Notes: generated by a model not told the origin, from the sequence alone. A DNA stretch of 57,087 nt from Caryophanales bacterium (GCA_021621525.1 JAJVUU010000001.1:1-57087); one strand, 5' to 3'. Positions 43,101 to 52,245 are shown, numbered from the stretch's first letter. A program made the numbers and translations.

Positions 43101-43611
43101 GGTTGCATGAGGTGACACTGTCGACATTCTGATAGCCAAACCTGACAAGCTTCTCCGTCAGTTTGCTGACAGATACCATGTCACCGACATGTACCGAAAA
43201 AAGATTCTTCTGATAGTCTTCTTTGGAAAGAAGGGAAATCTGCTTGGATGACACATGTCCGACCAGGATGGAAGGCTTGTCGGAAAAGACGGAAGCGATG
43301 GATAGAAGTCTCTCCTCAGCCATCTCAGGGGAAGCACCGATGGCGCTGGTGCGGAAGATTTCATCATAAGGGAAGAAATAGGCATCCTCTTCCTTGACAT
43401 AGTCTAACAGGAACTGAGAGAAGTGTTCTGCCTCATAGATGGTCGGAAAAAGGAAGAACATTTTTCTTGGATGTTCTTGAAATGACAAAGCAGTCAAAAG
43501 GGCAAGAGCCTCGACAGAAGAGACAGATACATGCTCATGGCTGTCCAGATGTTCTTTTTCCTTGTCCTTCCTTAGATAATCAAACAAGGTGATTTTATCC
43601 AGCAATGCCAT
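40174..43611 (-). CDS. mfd: Transcription-repair coupling factor
   Basis: A 1,145-residue DNA translocase that removes stalled RNA polymerase and recruits UvrA. Layout is complete: UvrB-like N-terminal region, the RNA polymerase-interacting domain (KIGDYVVHEIHGVGKYLG), a superfamily 2 helicase with Walker A GDVGFGKTE, DEEQKFGV and TATPIPRTM, then RVGRSDRLAYAYF and a C-terminal TRCF domain. It is the last gene of the secA-to-mfd run, starting one base after pth stops. Confidence 0.96.
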   Translation of the reverse strand: MALLDKITLFDYLRKDKEKEHLDSHEHVSVSSVEALALLTALSFQEHPRKMFFLFPTIYEAEHFSQFLLDYVKEEDAYFFPYDEIFRTSAIGASPEMAEERLLSIASVFSDKPSILVGHVSSKQISLLSKEDYQKNLFSVHVGDMVSVSKLTEKLVRFGYQNVDSVTSCNQFAHRGGILDIYDASYSNPVRIEFFGDEIDDIRFFKVSDELSFEHVKSFMLHPGSLRLLSDEEIEYGNRNIEEIIKTESDKVKDRLAYDDLLSRLSNLLQEARNGYLGEVDARFYPLFKKEESSLEDYLTDYEKYVFDAPSCIDEDKEIHKKETGYFSKAVLDGTSILGESVYVKERMDLSSYQRADLNEDGFAIRENSFKALSYAESDFMIREYLKEGDKIRIVLPQPNLSNYDSYLTEKGIQHTLYPDHSQVMLAEGRITHGYEVVREKHVYLSAKEIFGVSDQKSRFLSRYKQAKIIRKYEDLKIGDYVVHEIHGVGKYLGVVTMDGLEYLKVEYANDAMFYLPLSQYRLIRKYSSREGYAPSLDRLGGSTWSRKKSKIRSRISYLADQLLALYSERQNRPGFAFAREEELEKSFMESFSYPYTESQKAAIQDVFDDMEAPRPMDRLIAGDVGFGKTEIAFNAAFKAILNHKQAVLLCPTTILSNQHYKVALKRFDGFGVHIEVYNRFVSKKKQAEIIQGLQDGKVDFVIGTHGLLADGVKFKDLGLLIIDEEQKFGVAHKEKIKEKAKNVDCLTLTATPIPRTMQMSLLGVRSMSLLCEPPLNRMPVKTYVARQDNELIYEVIDKELQRKGQVYYLHNNISSIQALSDRLQKKFPDHKVAVVHARMNQDEIEEVMNDFYQCRIDILVCTSIIESGLDIPNVNTIIVEDADHFGLAQLYQIKGRVGRSDRLAYAYFFFKDASKMTDEGKKRLKALKDFTQLGSGYKIAMQDLNIRGAGDILGSEQAGFVDTLGYDAYMDLLATVVKEKKLASSASEEASHPQFELSFSLDAHIPSDYGSEAQRITMYKELSDCGNDKELAQFSKKIRDVYGPYPDEVGNLLVKKKIENYLNSSLYANFVEALGSYQVTMSRQFCAKASIYRQLDDRLKPLAVKLRLRVNGEHLFEFILTKTKDYLADLLFLCENLDEIYQLS

Positions 43612-43612
43612 A

Positions 43613-44203
43613 TCACTTCTTCATATGATCTTCGGCATTGAACTTGGTCATGGCCTTGTCAAAGCCGTACTTCAAAGCAAATTCCGTTGCTGCACAGGCC
43701 TTGCTGATACCATCCTTCCAGGCATCATAGACCTCCTTCTCCTTCGGACAGGAGAGGACATAATCAGGAATGCGATTCGGATTGTTGCTCATGGCCGGTC
43801 TTCCGATACCGATACGGATACGATCAAAGACATCCGTCCCCAAAAGGGAAATGATGTTCTTAAGCCCGTTATGACCAGCAGAAGAGCCTTTCTTCTTGAG
43901 CCTGACAAATCCAGGTTCCGTATCCATGTCATCGACAAGAACGAGAATGTCGCTGATATCGATCTTGAAAAAACTCTTTACGGCAACCAAGGCTTCCCCG
44001 CTGAGATTGACATAGGTCTGAGGTTTGACAAGGATGACATCCTCATCAAATATCTTTCCCTTTCCATAGAGAGATTTGAAATCTCTCTTTTTGATATCGA
44101 TGTCAAAATCCTCGGCCAGAAGGTCAAGAGCCTGAAATCCGGAATTATGCCTGGTATCCTCATAGATATCACCATAATTTCCGATGCCTAAAATCAATTT
44201 CAT
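43613..44203 (-). CDS. pth: Peptidyl-tRNA hydrolase
   Basis: A 196-residue enzyme recycling peptidyl-tRNA. The N-terminal signature GIGNYGDIYEDTRHNSGF holds the catalytic H19, and VLVDDMDTEPGFVRLKKKGSSAGHNGLKNI is the second family block, with D and N at expected places. GGAAG precedes the start. pth-mfd order is conserved in Bacillota. Confidence 0.95.
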   Translation of the reverse strand: MKLILGIGNYGDIYEDTRHNSGFQALDLLAEDFDIDIKKRDFKSLYGKGKIFDEDVILVKPQTYVNLSGEALVAVKSFFKIDISDILVLVDDMDTEPGFVRLKKKGSSAGHNGLKNIISLLGTDVFDRIRIGIGRPAMSNNPNRIPDYVLSCPKEKEVYDAWKDGISKACAATEFALKYGFDKAMTKFNAEDHMKK

Positions 44204-44206
44204 ATG

Positions 44207-45079
44207 TCACTTCCTTTTCTTGGAACAGTTTTTGACGGATTCTTCCAGAAAATCATTTGCTTTCATATCATTATTCTTATGCACCATCAGGATCACCGGT
44301 ATGTTCCTAGTGTTGAAGATGAAGAAATAATAATCCTTGTATTTTGTGGCGTCCTTGCATGAAGAGAAGGAACAGAACAGTTTCTTTGTCGTAATCCCAT
44401 TCTTATTCTTGATTTCAGTGGTCACATCAAATCCGTCGGGATAGAATCCGGTGGTATTCGAAAGAACATGCTTCTTCAGGGATTTATACTGAATCACGAT
44501 CATCAAAGGCAACGACACGAGGAAGACAAAGAAGAAAAGACAGGCTATGACGATGGCGACAACGGATTTCAGGAAGATGCCAATGCCTAGCAGCAGGCAT
44601 GAAAGAATGAAAAGAAGGACATAGACCACGGCCTGTGGCTTCAGGGTGAACAGCTGGGCTACGAACATGATTTTGAAAGGAACATCGTATCCTTTGCCCT
44701 TATCCATGTAAATCAAATCATCCCTCTGAGCGTACTTCAGGCTTGCTCCGCAATGCTCGCAGAAGTTGGCCGTGGACGGATTTGCCTCATGGCAGGAAGG
44801 ACATACAACGGTGTGTTCACTCATCTTGTCATGGACTCCTTCCCGCTTCTCGAAGACAGGATGTCTTGCCCTATAGATACCCATGATGAGAAAGATGATC
44901 ATCAATATGACGGAGACAAACATCATCATGAAACACAACATGAAGATGACGGACTCCGGCGTCTCCATCACTTCGCCTTTATGGTTCACCGCAAATCCCA
45001 CCAAGATTGCCGCACATATGCAGAAAACCACGACACAGACAATGAAGGCGACACCGAATGGATTGTTTTTTCTTTTCAT
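44207..45079 (-). CDS. Zinc-ribbon membrane protein (paralogue 2)
   Basis: A 290-residue protein: two N-terminal hydrophobic helices (about 8-30 and 45-68), a zinc ribbon CPSC-x10-CEHC (C93, C96, C107, C110), two further helices (about 150-200) and a cytoplasmic C-terminal domain. It is a tandem paralogue of the next gene upstream, with a four-base overlap (ATGA). The family is unknown to me; a scaffolding or envelope-sensing role would be a guess. Confidence 0.65.
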   Translation of the reverse strand: MKRKNNPFGVAFIVCVVVFCICAAILVGFAVNHKGEVMETPESVIFMLCFMMMFVSVILMIIFLIMGIYRARHPVFEKREGVHDKMSEHTVVCPSCHEANPSTANFCEHCGASLKYAQRDDLIYMDKGKGYDVPFKIMFVAQLFTLKPQAVVYVLLFILSCLLLGIGIFLKSVVAIVIACLFFFVFLVSLPLMIVIQYKSLKKHVLSNTTGFYPDGFDVTTEIKNKNGITTKKLFCSFSSCKDATKYKDYYFFIFNTRNIPVILMVHKNNDMKANDFLEESVKNCSKKRK

Positions 45080-45957
45080 GACTGCATTTTCCCTTTCTTG
45101 ATCAGATTATCCAAAGTCATATTCACCTGATAGGACGGTGTCTTTTTGAAAGCCACATAGGATGACCTCCTATGGCCCCGGGAGAACATCAGATAATACC
45201 AGTCGCCTTTCATCTTTCCCTTCAAAAACGAAGAATAGGAATAGAAAACCCTTGCCACTTCCGCATCATTCTTCTTATTATATACGACGACTTCGATGCC
45301 ATCCTGGAAGAAACGTTCCTTCAGATAACGACCGTTTCCGAAGGAAGAAAACACCACAGGCATCACAATCATCAATACAAGGGCAAAAAGACATACGCCA
45401 AGAACAATGTAGCCGGCAATGGCCGAATCCGGTTTCAGCCGCAGCGAAATATAGACAACGGCACCGATGACATAAAAAAGAAAGAAAGGAAGAATGATAA
45501 GATACCATTTCATCAGATACCAGAAGCTCTTCAAGCGGATGGAAAATGGAATTCCGCTCTTATCGGTAGATTCATAAAGAGGCAGCCCTCGTCCTCCGGC
45601 ATGCAGCACAGCTCCGCAACGGGAACAGAACTGACTTGTGGAAGGATTGGCGGTGTTGCAATTCGGACAGATTACGGAGTCTGACGTCTCACTTCCCGTA
45701 AATCCATGCTGATTCATGCTGTCGGGGTTGTTTTTTTTACGTTTTATGATTTTGGTTGCAATCAGTATCCATACCACCATACTTAGGACAATGAAGGCAA
45801 AGACAAATATTGCAATCATATGGAAATTGTCGGCAAGATGATTCATATCTCCTCCATTTCGTGCCGTCTGAATGAAAAAGACGACAAAGGCAGAAAAATA
45901 AAGAACAAAGCCTATGGCAAAGAGAATTTTGAAAACTATTGGATTCCTTTGTCTCAT
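45076..45957 (-). CDS. Zinc-ribbon membrane protein (paralogue 1)
   Basis: A 293-residue protein with the same architecture as its neighbour: two N-terminal helices, zinc ribbon CPNC-x10-CSRC (C97, C100, C111, C114), two more helices and a C-terminal domain with a shared pattern (FYSYSSFLKGKMKGDWYY versus FCSFSSCKDATKYKDYYF). It starts three bases after rdgB stops. No enzymatic motif is visible. Confidence 0.65.
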   Translation of the reverse strand: MRQRNPIVFKILFAIGFVLYFSAFVVFFIQTARNGGDMNHLADNFHMIAIFVFAFIVLSMVVWILIATKIIKRKKNNPDSMNQHGFTGSETSDSVICPNCNTANPSTSQFCSRCGAVLHAGGRGLPLYESTDKSGIPFSIRLKSFWYLMKWYLIILPFFLFYVIGAVVYISLRLKPDSAIAGYIVLGVCLFALVLMIVMPVVFSSFGNGRYLKERFFQDGIEVVVYNKKNDAEVARVFYSYSSFLKGKMKGDWYYLMFSRGHRRSSYVAFKKTPSYQVNMTLDNLIKKGKMQS

Positions 45958-45960
45958 GAG

Positions 45961-46551
45961 CTACATCCCTTTCAGAAAATCGACCACTTTGAAGAGAGCC
46001 TTGCCACGATGGGATACGGCATCCTTCTCCTCGGGAGTCGCTTCCGAAAAACGCTTATGAAGATCATAGGAATAGAAGATGGGATCATATCCAAAGCCAT
46101 GGAGCGGATGAAGGTCGCGGGTAAGGGAAATCTCTCCGGCATTTTCACCGGAAAAACACTTTTCGATACCATTTTTCCTATCGATATAGGTCATGACGGT
46201 AAAATAGGAAGCCTTGCGGTTTTCCTTTCCTTCCATCATCTTCAGAATGGCATCATTCTTTTCCTCGTAAGGATGTCCTTCCATGAAGCGGGCAGAATGG
46301 ACGCCCGGAAAGCCATTCAAGGCATCGATGGAAAGTCCGGAGTCATCACTCAATACCGGATAGGAACACTTTCCAGCGATATCTTCCGCCTTGATTCTGG
46401 AATTTCCTTCGAAGGTCTCGGCATCTTCAGGATGGCTGACTTCAAGATGAAGGTCCTTCAAAGAAAGCACCTCATATCCGAGAGGTTCAAGCATTTCCCT
46501 GACTTCCCTGACTTTATCGGCATTTCCGGATGCAAAGACAATGGTCTTCAT
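45961..46551 (-). CDS. rdgB: Non-canonical purine NTP pyrophosphatase (RdgB/HAM1)
   Basis: A 196-residue enzyme hydrolysing ITP, XTP and dITP. The N-terminal FASGNADKVREV holds the SGN nucleotide-binding motif, and SDDSGLSIDALNGFPGVHSARF is the catalytic and substrate block. GFGYDPIF and SHRGKAL near the C-terminus are conserved. The start at 46551 follows AAAAGGAG. Within the secA-to-mfd operon it lies between the YitT-like gene and the zinc-ribbon pair. Confidence 0.93.
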   Translation of the reverse strand: MKTIVFASGNADKVREVREMLEPLGYEVLSLKDLHLEVSHPEDAETFEGNSRIKAEDIAGKCSYPVLSDDSGLSIDALNGFPGVHSARFMEGHPYEEKNDAILKMMEGKENRKASYFTVMTYIDRKNGIEKCFSGENAGEISLTRDLHPLHGFGYDPIFYSYDLHKRFSEATPEEKDAVSHRGKALFKVVDFLKGM

Positions 46552-46571
46552 ACGATATTGCTCCTTTTGAT

Positions 46572-47687
46572 TTACCACTCGTCGTAATAGAACGTACGCC
46601 TTCTCTTCCTGGCAGCCCTGGCAGCAAGCTTCCTTGCATCATCCGGTGAAATGGATGAGCCATCTTCTCTGGGCTTGTCTCTTGAGAAACCATATCCAAG
46701 GATCTCCGTGGTCGATATGACGGTAACGAAGGCATTCGGATCAATCTGATAGATGGATTCCTTGATGAGAAGATAGTCCTGCTTGTCAAAGCAGGCTTCG
46801 ACGACCGTGGTATCTTTTTGGGTATACCCACCCGTTCCATAGAGAAGCGTCGTTCCCCTGCCTAGGTCCTTGTTGATGAAATCGTTGATCTCCTTCCATT
46901 TGGTGGAGATGATCTGGGCAAGATAGTACCGGTTGTTCCCTAGGAAGACCTTGTCTATCATATAGGAACAGATGAATGCACCCATGAAACCGACAAGAGT
47001 CGGAAGGAAATTCATGCCGTTGACAAAGAAACCACCGGAGATGATGATGACATCCATAAGGAAGCTTGAGGTTCCGATACGGATACCGAAATATTTGTTG
47101 TTGAGGATGTTGATGACATCCGTTCCACCGCTGCTTCCTCCTCCGATGAAGGTCAATCCGACGCCTGCTCCGCAGATGGCGCTGCCAAAGATGGCTCCGA
47201 CAAGATACGCCAAAGCCTGCATGCCGGAAGAACCGGCATGAATGACACCATTGGAGAATTCGATATTCTTGGCAACCTGGGAGATATCAAAGATGGCGAT
47301 GCCATCGACGACACAGGCTCCGATCAGCCACTGGAAGAAGAAGTCGAAGAGAGGATAGGCAATGGTAAAGACAATCTGCTTCAAGGAATATTTCAATCCG
47401 ATCAAGACAAGACCGAGAGCGAAGAACATCCATGAGATGATAAGGACATAGGTCTGGACAGACATGAAGTCAAATCCCGGAAGGGAATGAAAGATCAGTG
47501 AAAGCGAAGTAACCCCGCCAAAGATGACATTCATCGGAATCAGGAAGAAGGAATCACCGGCGGAATAGACAAAAGCCCCCAAAAGAACCATCAGGATGTT
47601 CCTGATGATCTTCTTGGGTGGCTCACTGGTGAATTCCCTGATGATGATTCTCTTTTCCTTTGCAATCCAGTTCTTGAAAAAGTTCAT
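46572..47687 (-). CDS. YitT-family membrane protein
   Basis: A 371-residue protein with an N-terminal membrane domain of five to six helices and a C-terminal DUF2179-like cytoplasmic domain (GRGTTLLYGTGGYTQKDTTVVE). The pattern FLIPMNVIFGGVTSLSLI and GSSGGTDVIN are typical of the YitT/YqfU family. The substrate is unknown. An Arg/Lys-rich tail (AARAARKRRR) closes the protein. It starts four bases after prfB stops. Confidence 0.88.
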   Translation of the reverse strand: MNFFKNWIAKEKRIIIREFTSEPPKKIIRNILMVLLGAFVYSAGDSFFLIPMNVIFGGVTSLSLIFHSLPGFDFMSVQTYVLIISWMFFALGLVLIGLKYSLKQIVFTIAYPLFDFFFQWLIGACVVDGIAIFDISQVAKNIEFSNGVIHAGSSGMQALAYLVGAIFGSAICGAGVGLTFIGGGSSGGTDVINILNNKYFGIRIGTSSFLMDVIIISGGFFVNGMNFLPTLVGFMGAFICSYMIDKVFLGNNRYYLAQIISTKWKEINDFINKDLGRGTTLLYGTGGYTQKDTTVVEACFDKQDYLLIKESIYQIDPNAFVTVISTTEILGYGFSRDKPREDGSSISPDDARKLAARAARKRRRTFYYDEW

Positions 47688-47691
47688 TGTC

Positions 47692-48820
47692 TCAGTCCTT
47701 TTTGACAGGATGGAGTCTTCTGAAATCCCATTTCAGATAATGATCGATGAAGCCTTGGATGTTGCCGTCCATGACAGACTGGACATTGACTTCGGAATAT
47801 TCGCTGCGATGGTCCTTGACCAAAGTATACGGGCAGAAGACATAAGAACGAATCTGGCTGGAGAAGGAAATATCCTTCTTGACACCACCGATTTTATCCT
47901 TCTCTTCCTGCCTCTTCTTTTCTTCAAGCTGGAAGAGCTTGGACTTGAGCATCTCCATGCAGAATTCCTTGTTGGCAAGCTGATCTCTTTCAATCTGGCA
48001 TGAGACGACGATGCCGGTAGGAAGATGCGTGATACGGACGGCAGATTCTGTCTTGTTGACGTTCTGTCCGCCGGCTCCGGAAGAATGATACGTATCGATT
48101 CTTAAATCCTTGGGGTCAATCTGGATATCCACGTTTTGATCCATCTCAGGAAGGACATTGACGGAAGCAAAAGAGGTATGTCTGCTTCCACCAGAATCAA
48201 ACGGAGAAATTCTGACAAGACGATGGACTCCGTTTTCACTACGTAAATTGCCAAAAGCATTTTTCCCTTCGACTACCATAGTGGCACTGGAAATACCAGC
48301 TTCCTCACCTTCGAGGACATCGACGATGCGATACTTGAATCCGGCGATTTCGCAATACCTTTGATACATTCTGAAAAGCATGCTTGCCCAGTCATGGGCC
48401 TCGGTTCCACCGGCACCCGGATGGAATTCCAGAATGGCATTATTGGCATCATACTTGCCGGAATAGAAGATCTTCTTTTGGAAGACATCAAAGTCTTTGT
48501 CAAGCTTTGAAAGCTCCTTGTCGGCATCATCAAAGATATCCTTATCCATCTCCATTTTCAGGAATTCCAAGGATTCAGAAATTGATGAAAGCCTCTTGGT
48601 GAAGTCTCCAATCGTATTGATTTTGTCATTGACATCGGAAATCTCTTTGTTGATTTCCTTTGCCGCAGCGGGGTTCTTCCAGAAATCAGGAGTCTCCGTC
48701 TTGGCGGAAAGCTCCTTTGCTCGTTCTATCAGTGCAGGGATGTCAAAGACAGCCTTGCAAATCAAGAATCTGGTCATTGAGCGATGAATATAGATTGTTC
48801 AATTCGAATAATTCTTTCAT
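47692..48820 (-). CDS. prfB: Peptide chain release factor 2, with programmed +1 frameshift
   Basis: RF2 (about 375 residues) recognises UAA and UGA. Translation starts at ATG 48818-48820, after AAGGAG, and reads 25 codons to CTT-TGA (48743-48748), where +1 slippage at CTT TGA C continues as D-I-P-A-L. A Shine-Dalgarno-like AAGG sits just upstream of the slip site. The rest has the peptidyl-hydrolysis loop SSGAGGQNVNK and the usual RF2 domains. Reading only the downstream frame would misplace the N-terminus. The frameshift lets RF2 sense its own level through the in-frame UGA. Confidence 0.95.
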
Positions 48821-48844
48821 TGTTCGGCACTCCTTATAATATGA

Positions 48845-48853
48845 ATTTTATCA
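48845..48853 (-). promoter_or_regulatory. Extended -10 promoter candidate of prfB
   Basis: On the minus strand TGATAAAAT lies about 25 bases before the prfB start, with a weak -35 match about 16 bases further upstream. It suggests prfB can be transcribed separately from secA. Confidence 0.4.
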
Positions 48854-48877
48854 AAATACGTCTTCTTCAGAATATCA

Positions 48878-51376
48878 TCAGTTGATTTTAGCCGTCGGAT
48901 TGCTTCTGTCGATTCCGTCATCATCCGGAGTGATGTTGCTGACCGTCTCCGGGTTGAATTTGACTTTGTCGTTGGCGGCAGCTGGAGTCGTCCGGTTGAT
49001 CGGAGCACGCTGGATGTTCTGATCAGCCTGTTTGGCTTCCTGTCTGAAAGCGACATGGAGAAGAGTACGGACGACATCAGAGGAGATGTTGTTGTTCATC
49101 TGATCGAACATGGCAAAGCCTTCATTGGTATAAGCCTGAAGCGGGTCGGTCTGGGCATAGGATCTAAGCCAGATGGCATCTCTTAATTTAGCCATCTGAT
49201 CGATATGTTTCGTCCATCTTCTATCGATGCAATCGAGAGTGACGGTCTTTTCAGCGAAGTTCCTCATCTCCTCGGACCAATCCTTGGAATGTTCCTTATA
49301 GGCACGCTGAAGTCTGGCAGAAAGGAATTCAACGGCATCGGCAAGGGAGACACCGTCAAACTTGTCGGCAGGGCATACCTTCGGATCGATGGAAAGCTCC
49401 TTGACCATGATTTCCTGAAGCTTCTGACCATTTACGACAGTCTCCTGATCCTTGACATAGGTAGCCTTGTTGGCAATGGCCTTGGCTGCCATATCGAAAT
49501 AGGATGGAATGGTATCCGTAACGGACTTGGAATAGAGAATATGGTCTCTTCTTTCGTACATCTGTTTTCTTTGACGGGAAAGGACGTCATCATAGTTAAG
49601 CAACTGCTTACGGGTATCGAAGTTCTGTCCTTCGACTCTCTTCTGGGCAGAGGTGATGGCATTGGACATCATTCTGGATTCGAAGGCTTCATCACCAAGC
49701 TTTTCATAGAGGTTCTTTGTCGACTGCGGAGCAAAACGGATGAAGAGTTCATCCTGAAGGGAAACATAGAATCTGGAATATCCAGGGTCACCCTGACGAC
49801 CGGAACGGCCCTTGAGCTGGTTATCGATACGTCTGGATTCGTTTCTTTCCGTAGCAAGGACAGCAAGACCACCAAGTTCCTTGACTCCTTCGCCGAGTTT
49901 GATATCGGTACCACGGCCAGCCATATTGGTTGCGATGGTGACCGCACCCTTCTGACCTGCCTGGGCGATGATGGCAGCCTCCCTGGCATGGTTCTTGGCA
50001 TTGAGGACTTCATGCGGAATGGAAAGCTTGTTGAGGAGATTGTCGACGATTTCAGATTTTTCGACAGAAGGCGTACCGATAAGGATAGGCTGTCCGAGAT
50101 TATGTCTCTTCTGTACTTCGGCGACAAGGGCATTGTATTTTGCCTTCTCGGTTCCGAAGATGAGATCCCTGTCATCAACTCTTTGAATCGGCCTGTTGGT
50201 CGGGATGGTGATGACACGCATGTTATAAACCTTACGGAATTCTTCTTCCTCGGTCTTGGCCGTACCGGTCATACCGGAAATCTTGTCATAGAGACGGAAG
50301 AAGTTCTGATAGGTGATGGTGGCAAGGGTGACGGTTTCCGGCTTGATTTCGACATGTTCCTTGGCCTGAAGAGCCTGCTGGAGGCCATCGGAATATTCTC
50401 TTCCCTTCATGACACGTCCGGTGAAGGAGTCGATGAGAAGGATTTCGTTGTCGGCAACCATGTATTCCGTATCACGCTTCATGATATAGTTGGCCTTGAG
50501 AGCCTGGGTGATACGATGGGTAAGATCAGCCCACTGGGCATCATAAAGGTTGTCGATGGAGAACATCTTTTCGACCAGGGCAACGCCCTTGTCGGTAAGA
50601 GAAGCAACCTTCTTTTCGACATCAATGGTATAGTCCCTGTCTTTTCTCATCATCTTGCAGACACGGTCAGCCGTGACATAGGAAGAAGCGGTGATGCCGC
50701 TTCCGCCTGAGATGATAAGCGGCGTTCTGGATTCATCGATAAGAATGGAGTCAGCTTCATCGATGACGCAGAAATGAAGTCCGCGGAGAACTCTGTTCTG
50801 GACAGATTTTGCCATGTTGTCTCTCAGATAATCGAAGCCAAGTTCGGAGTTGGTGGAATAGGTGATGTCGCACTTATAGGCATCCTGCTTTTCCTTGGTG
50901 GATTTTTCTCTGAGGTTGACACCGACGGAAAGGCCTAAGAAACGATAGATGTTGCCCATCCAATCAGCATCACGGCTGGCAAGATATTCGTTGACGGTGA
51001 CGACGTGGGTTCCCTTTCCTTCCAAGGCATTCAGATAGACAGCCATGGTAGCGGTAAGAGTCTTACCTTCGCCGGTTCTCATTTCAGCGACATCGCCTTC
51101 ATTGAGAACGGTGGAACCGAAGACCTGAACAGGATACGGGAACTGTCCCAGGACACGCCTTCCGGCTTCTCTGGCCGTAGCAAAAGCTTCCGGAAGAATA
51201 TCATCGACAGTCTGACCGGCTGCCAATTTCTTCTTCAGGTAAGGAGTCATGCTCTTAAGTTGATCGTCAGTGAATTTAGAGTAGGCATCTTCATACTGGA
51301 AGACCCTTTTTGCCTTCTTTTCAATCTTCTTGAAGGAACGCTCGTCAATTCGGAATAATTTGTCAAGAAAACTCAT
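48878..51376 (-). CDS. secA: Preprotein translocase ATPase SecA
   Basis: An 832-residue motor driving secretion through SecYEG. MRTGEGKTLTA (Walker A), VIDEADSILIDESRTPLIIS (Walker B and following), GMTGTAKTEEEEF and GRGTDIKLGEGV are all present, followed by the helical wing. The C-terminus ends in a polar linker (NPTAKIN) without the CxCxSGxxxKxCC/H zinc tail of many SecA proteins. AAAGGAGAA precedes the start. Confidence 0.96.
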   Translation of the reverse strand: MSFLDKLFRIDERSFKKIEKKAKRVFQYEDAYSKFTDDQLKSMTPYLKKKLAAGQTVDDILPEAFATAREAGRRVLGQFPYPVQVFGSTVLNEGDVAEMRTGEGKTLTATMAVYLNALEGKGTHVVTVNEYLASRDADWMGNIYRFLGLSVGVNLREKSTKEKQDAYKCDITYSTNSELGFDYLRDNMAKSVQNRVLRGLHFCVIDEADSILIDESRTPLIISGGSGITASSYVTADRVCKMMRKDRDYTIDVEKKVASLTDKGVALVEKMFSIDNLYDAQWADLTHRITQALKANYIMKRDTEYMVADNEILLIDSFTGRVMKGREYSDGLQQALQAKEHVEIKPETVTLATITYQNFFRLYDKISGMTGTAKTEEEEFRKVYNMRVITIPTNRPIQRVDDRDLIFGTEKAKYNALVAEVQKRHNLGQPILIGTPSVEKSEIVDNLLNKLSIPHEVLNAKNHAREAAIIAQAGQKGAVTIATNMAGRGTDIKLGEGVKELGGLAVLATERNESRRIDNQLKGRSGRQGDPGYSRFYVSLQDELFIRFAPQSTKNLYEKLGDEAFESRMMSNAITSAQKRVEGQNFDTRKQLLNYDDVLSRQRKQMYERRDHILYSKSVTDTIPSYFDMAAKAIANKATYVKDQETVVNGQKLQEIMVKELSIDPKVCPADKFDGVSLADAVEFLSARLQRAYKEHSKDWSEEMRNFAEKTVTLDCIDRRWTKHIDQMAKLRDAIWLRSYAQTDPLQAYTNEGFAMFDQMNNNISSDVVRTLLHVAFRQEAKQADQNIQRAPINRTTPAAANDKVKFNPETVSNITPDDDGIDRSNPTAKIN

Positions 51377-51762
51377 ATTGTTCTCCTTTATGAGGTAAAA
51401 AGCACACAGAGATACCTATTCTCAGGCAATAAAAAAAGCTAAGAATAAAATCACTCGCATTAAAATATACCATTTTCCGAAAAAAACATAAAGAGAGAAT
51501 GACAAATATATATAGAAGATAAGAGAAATATAGAATTCTATGCTTATTTGGCTATGTTTCATTGTGATTTCATGCTTGCCGAAAACGAAAAGAACAAACC
51601 AATCTGTATACCCGAAGCATCCGAAAACAGTTGGGCTGAAACAACAAAAAAGGTCAATATCAGCAAAAAGCATTGAACTAAGTAGAAAATATTCTTAAAA
51701 TACACCTAGCGAAAGTGACGTAACGTTCCTTTTGCAATTCCATGAAGGGGGAATTATTTTAT
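51377..51762. promoter_or_regulatory. Divergent intergenic region between secA and a lipoprotein gene
   Basis: A 386-base AT-rich gap. On the plus strand -35 TTGAAC (51673-51678) and -10 TAAAAT (51696-51701), spacing 17, drive the lipoprotein gene. On the minus strand a TATATT box near 51470 may serve secA, but its -35 is unclear. A minus-strand frame at 51422-51673 encodes a Phe-rich peptide and looks spurious. Nothing else is identified. Confidence 0.6.
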
Positions 51763-52224
51763 ATGAAAAAGTCTATCCGTTCCGTTTTGGCTTTCGGCGT
51801 TTCTGCCATTGCTCTCACTTCCTGCACGAGCAAAGTCACATTTGCTGAATTCCAGGAAGCCGTCAAGAAGATCAGCGACAACAAGGTTGATTACACCAGT
51901 GTCGAGTTCTCTGGCAAGTATACCAGCAAAGGTGCCACTCTCGATTTCAACGACATCAAGTTCACCTACAAGGATGGCAAAGTCAGTCTGAGCGAGGCTG
52001 CCGCTGACAAGTTGCTCCTTTCTGCTGCCGCAGGCATTCTCGTCGGCATCACCGCTAGCACATATGCCATCACAGAAGATACTTCTCTTACCTATTTTGC
52101 AGGCGATGGCTTCAAAGTCGAAAAGACCGACAACACCAAAGAATACAAGACCTGGAACGAGTCCGGTTTGATTACCGCTCTCTCCGATGGCACCAATACC
52201 ATCAAGGCTTCCTGGTCCAAGTAA
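51763..52224 (+). CDS. Small lipoprotein of unknown function
   Basis: A 153-residue secreted protein. The signal MKKSIRSVLAFGVSAIALTSC has lipobox LTSC with C21. The mature region is Lys/Asp/Thr-rich and beta-like (SGKYTSKGATLDFNDIKFTYKDGKV). The family is not recognised. The start follows AAGGGGG and a well-formed promoter, and a strong terminator follows, so it is monocistronic and probably well expressed. Confidence 0.75.
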   Translation: MKKSIRSVLAFGVSAIALTSCTSKVTFAEFQEAVKKISDNKVDYTSVEFSGKYTSKGATLDFNDIKFTYKDGKVSLSEAAADKLLLSAAAGILVGITASTYAITEDTSLTYFAGDGFKVEKTDNTKEYKTWNESGLITALSDGTNTIKASWSK

Positions 52225-52245
52225 GCCAGTCTATATCAAATCCAG

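Noticed and set aside
51422..51673. 83-codon minus-strand frame near secA
   Set aside because: Phe/Tyr-rich translation of AT-rich intergenic DNA, no ribosome-binding site, overlaps promoters of both neighbours.
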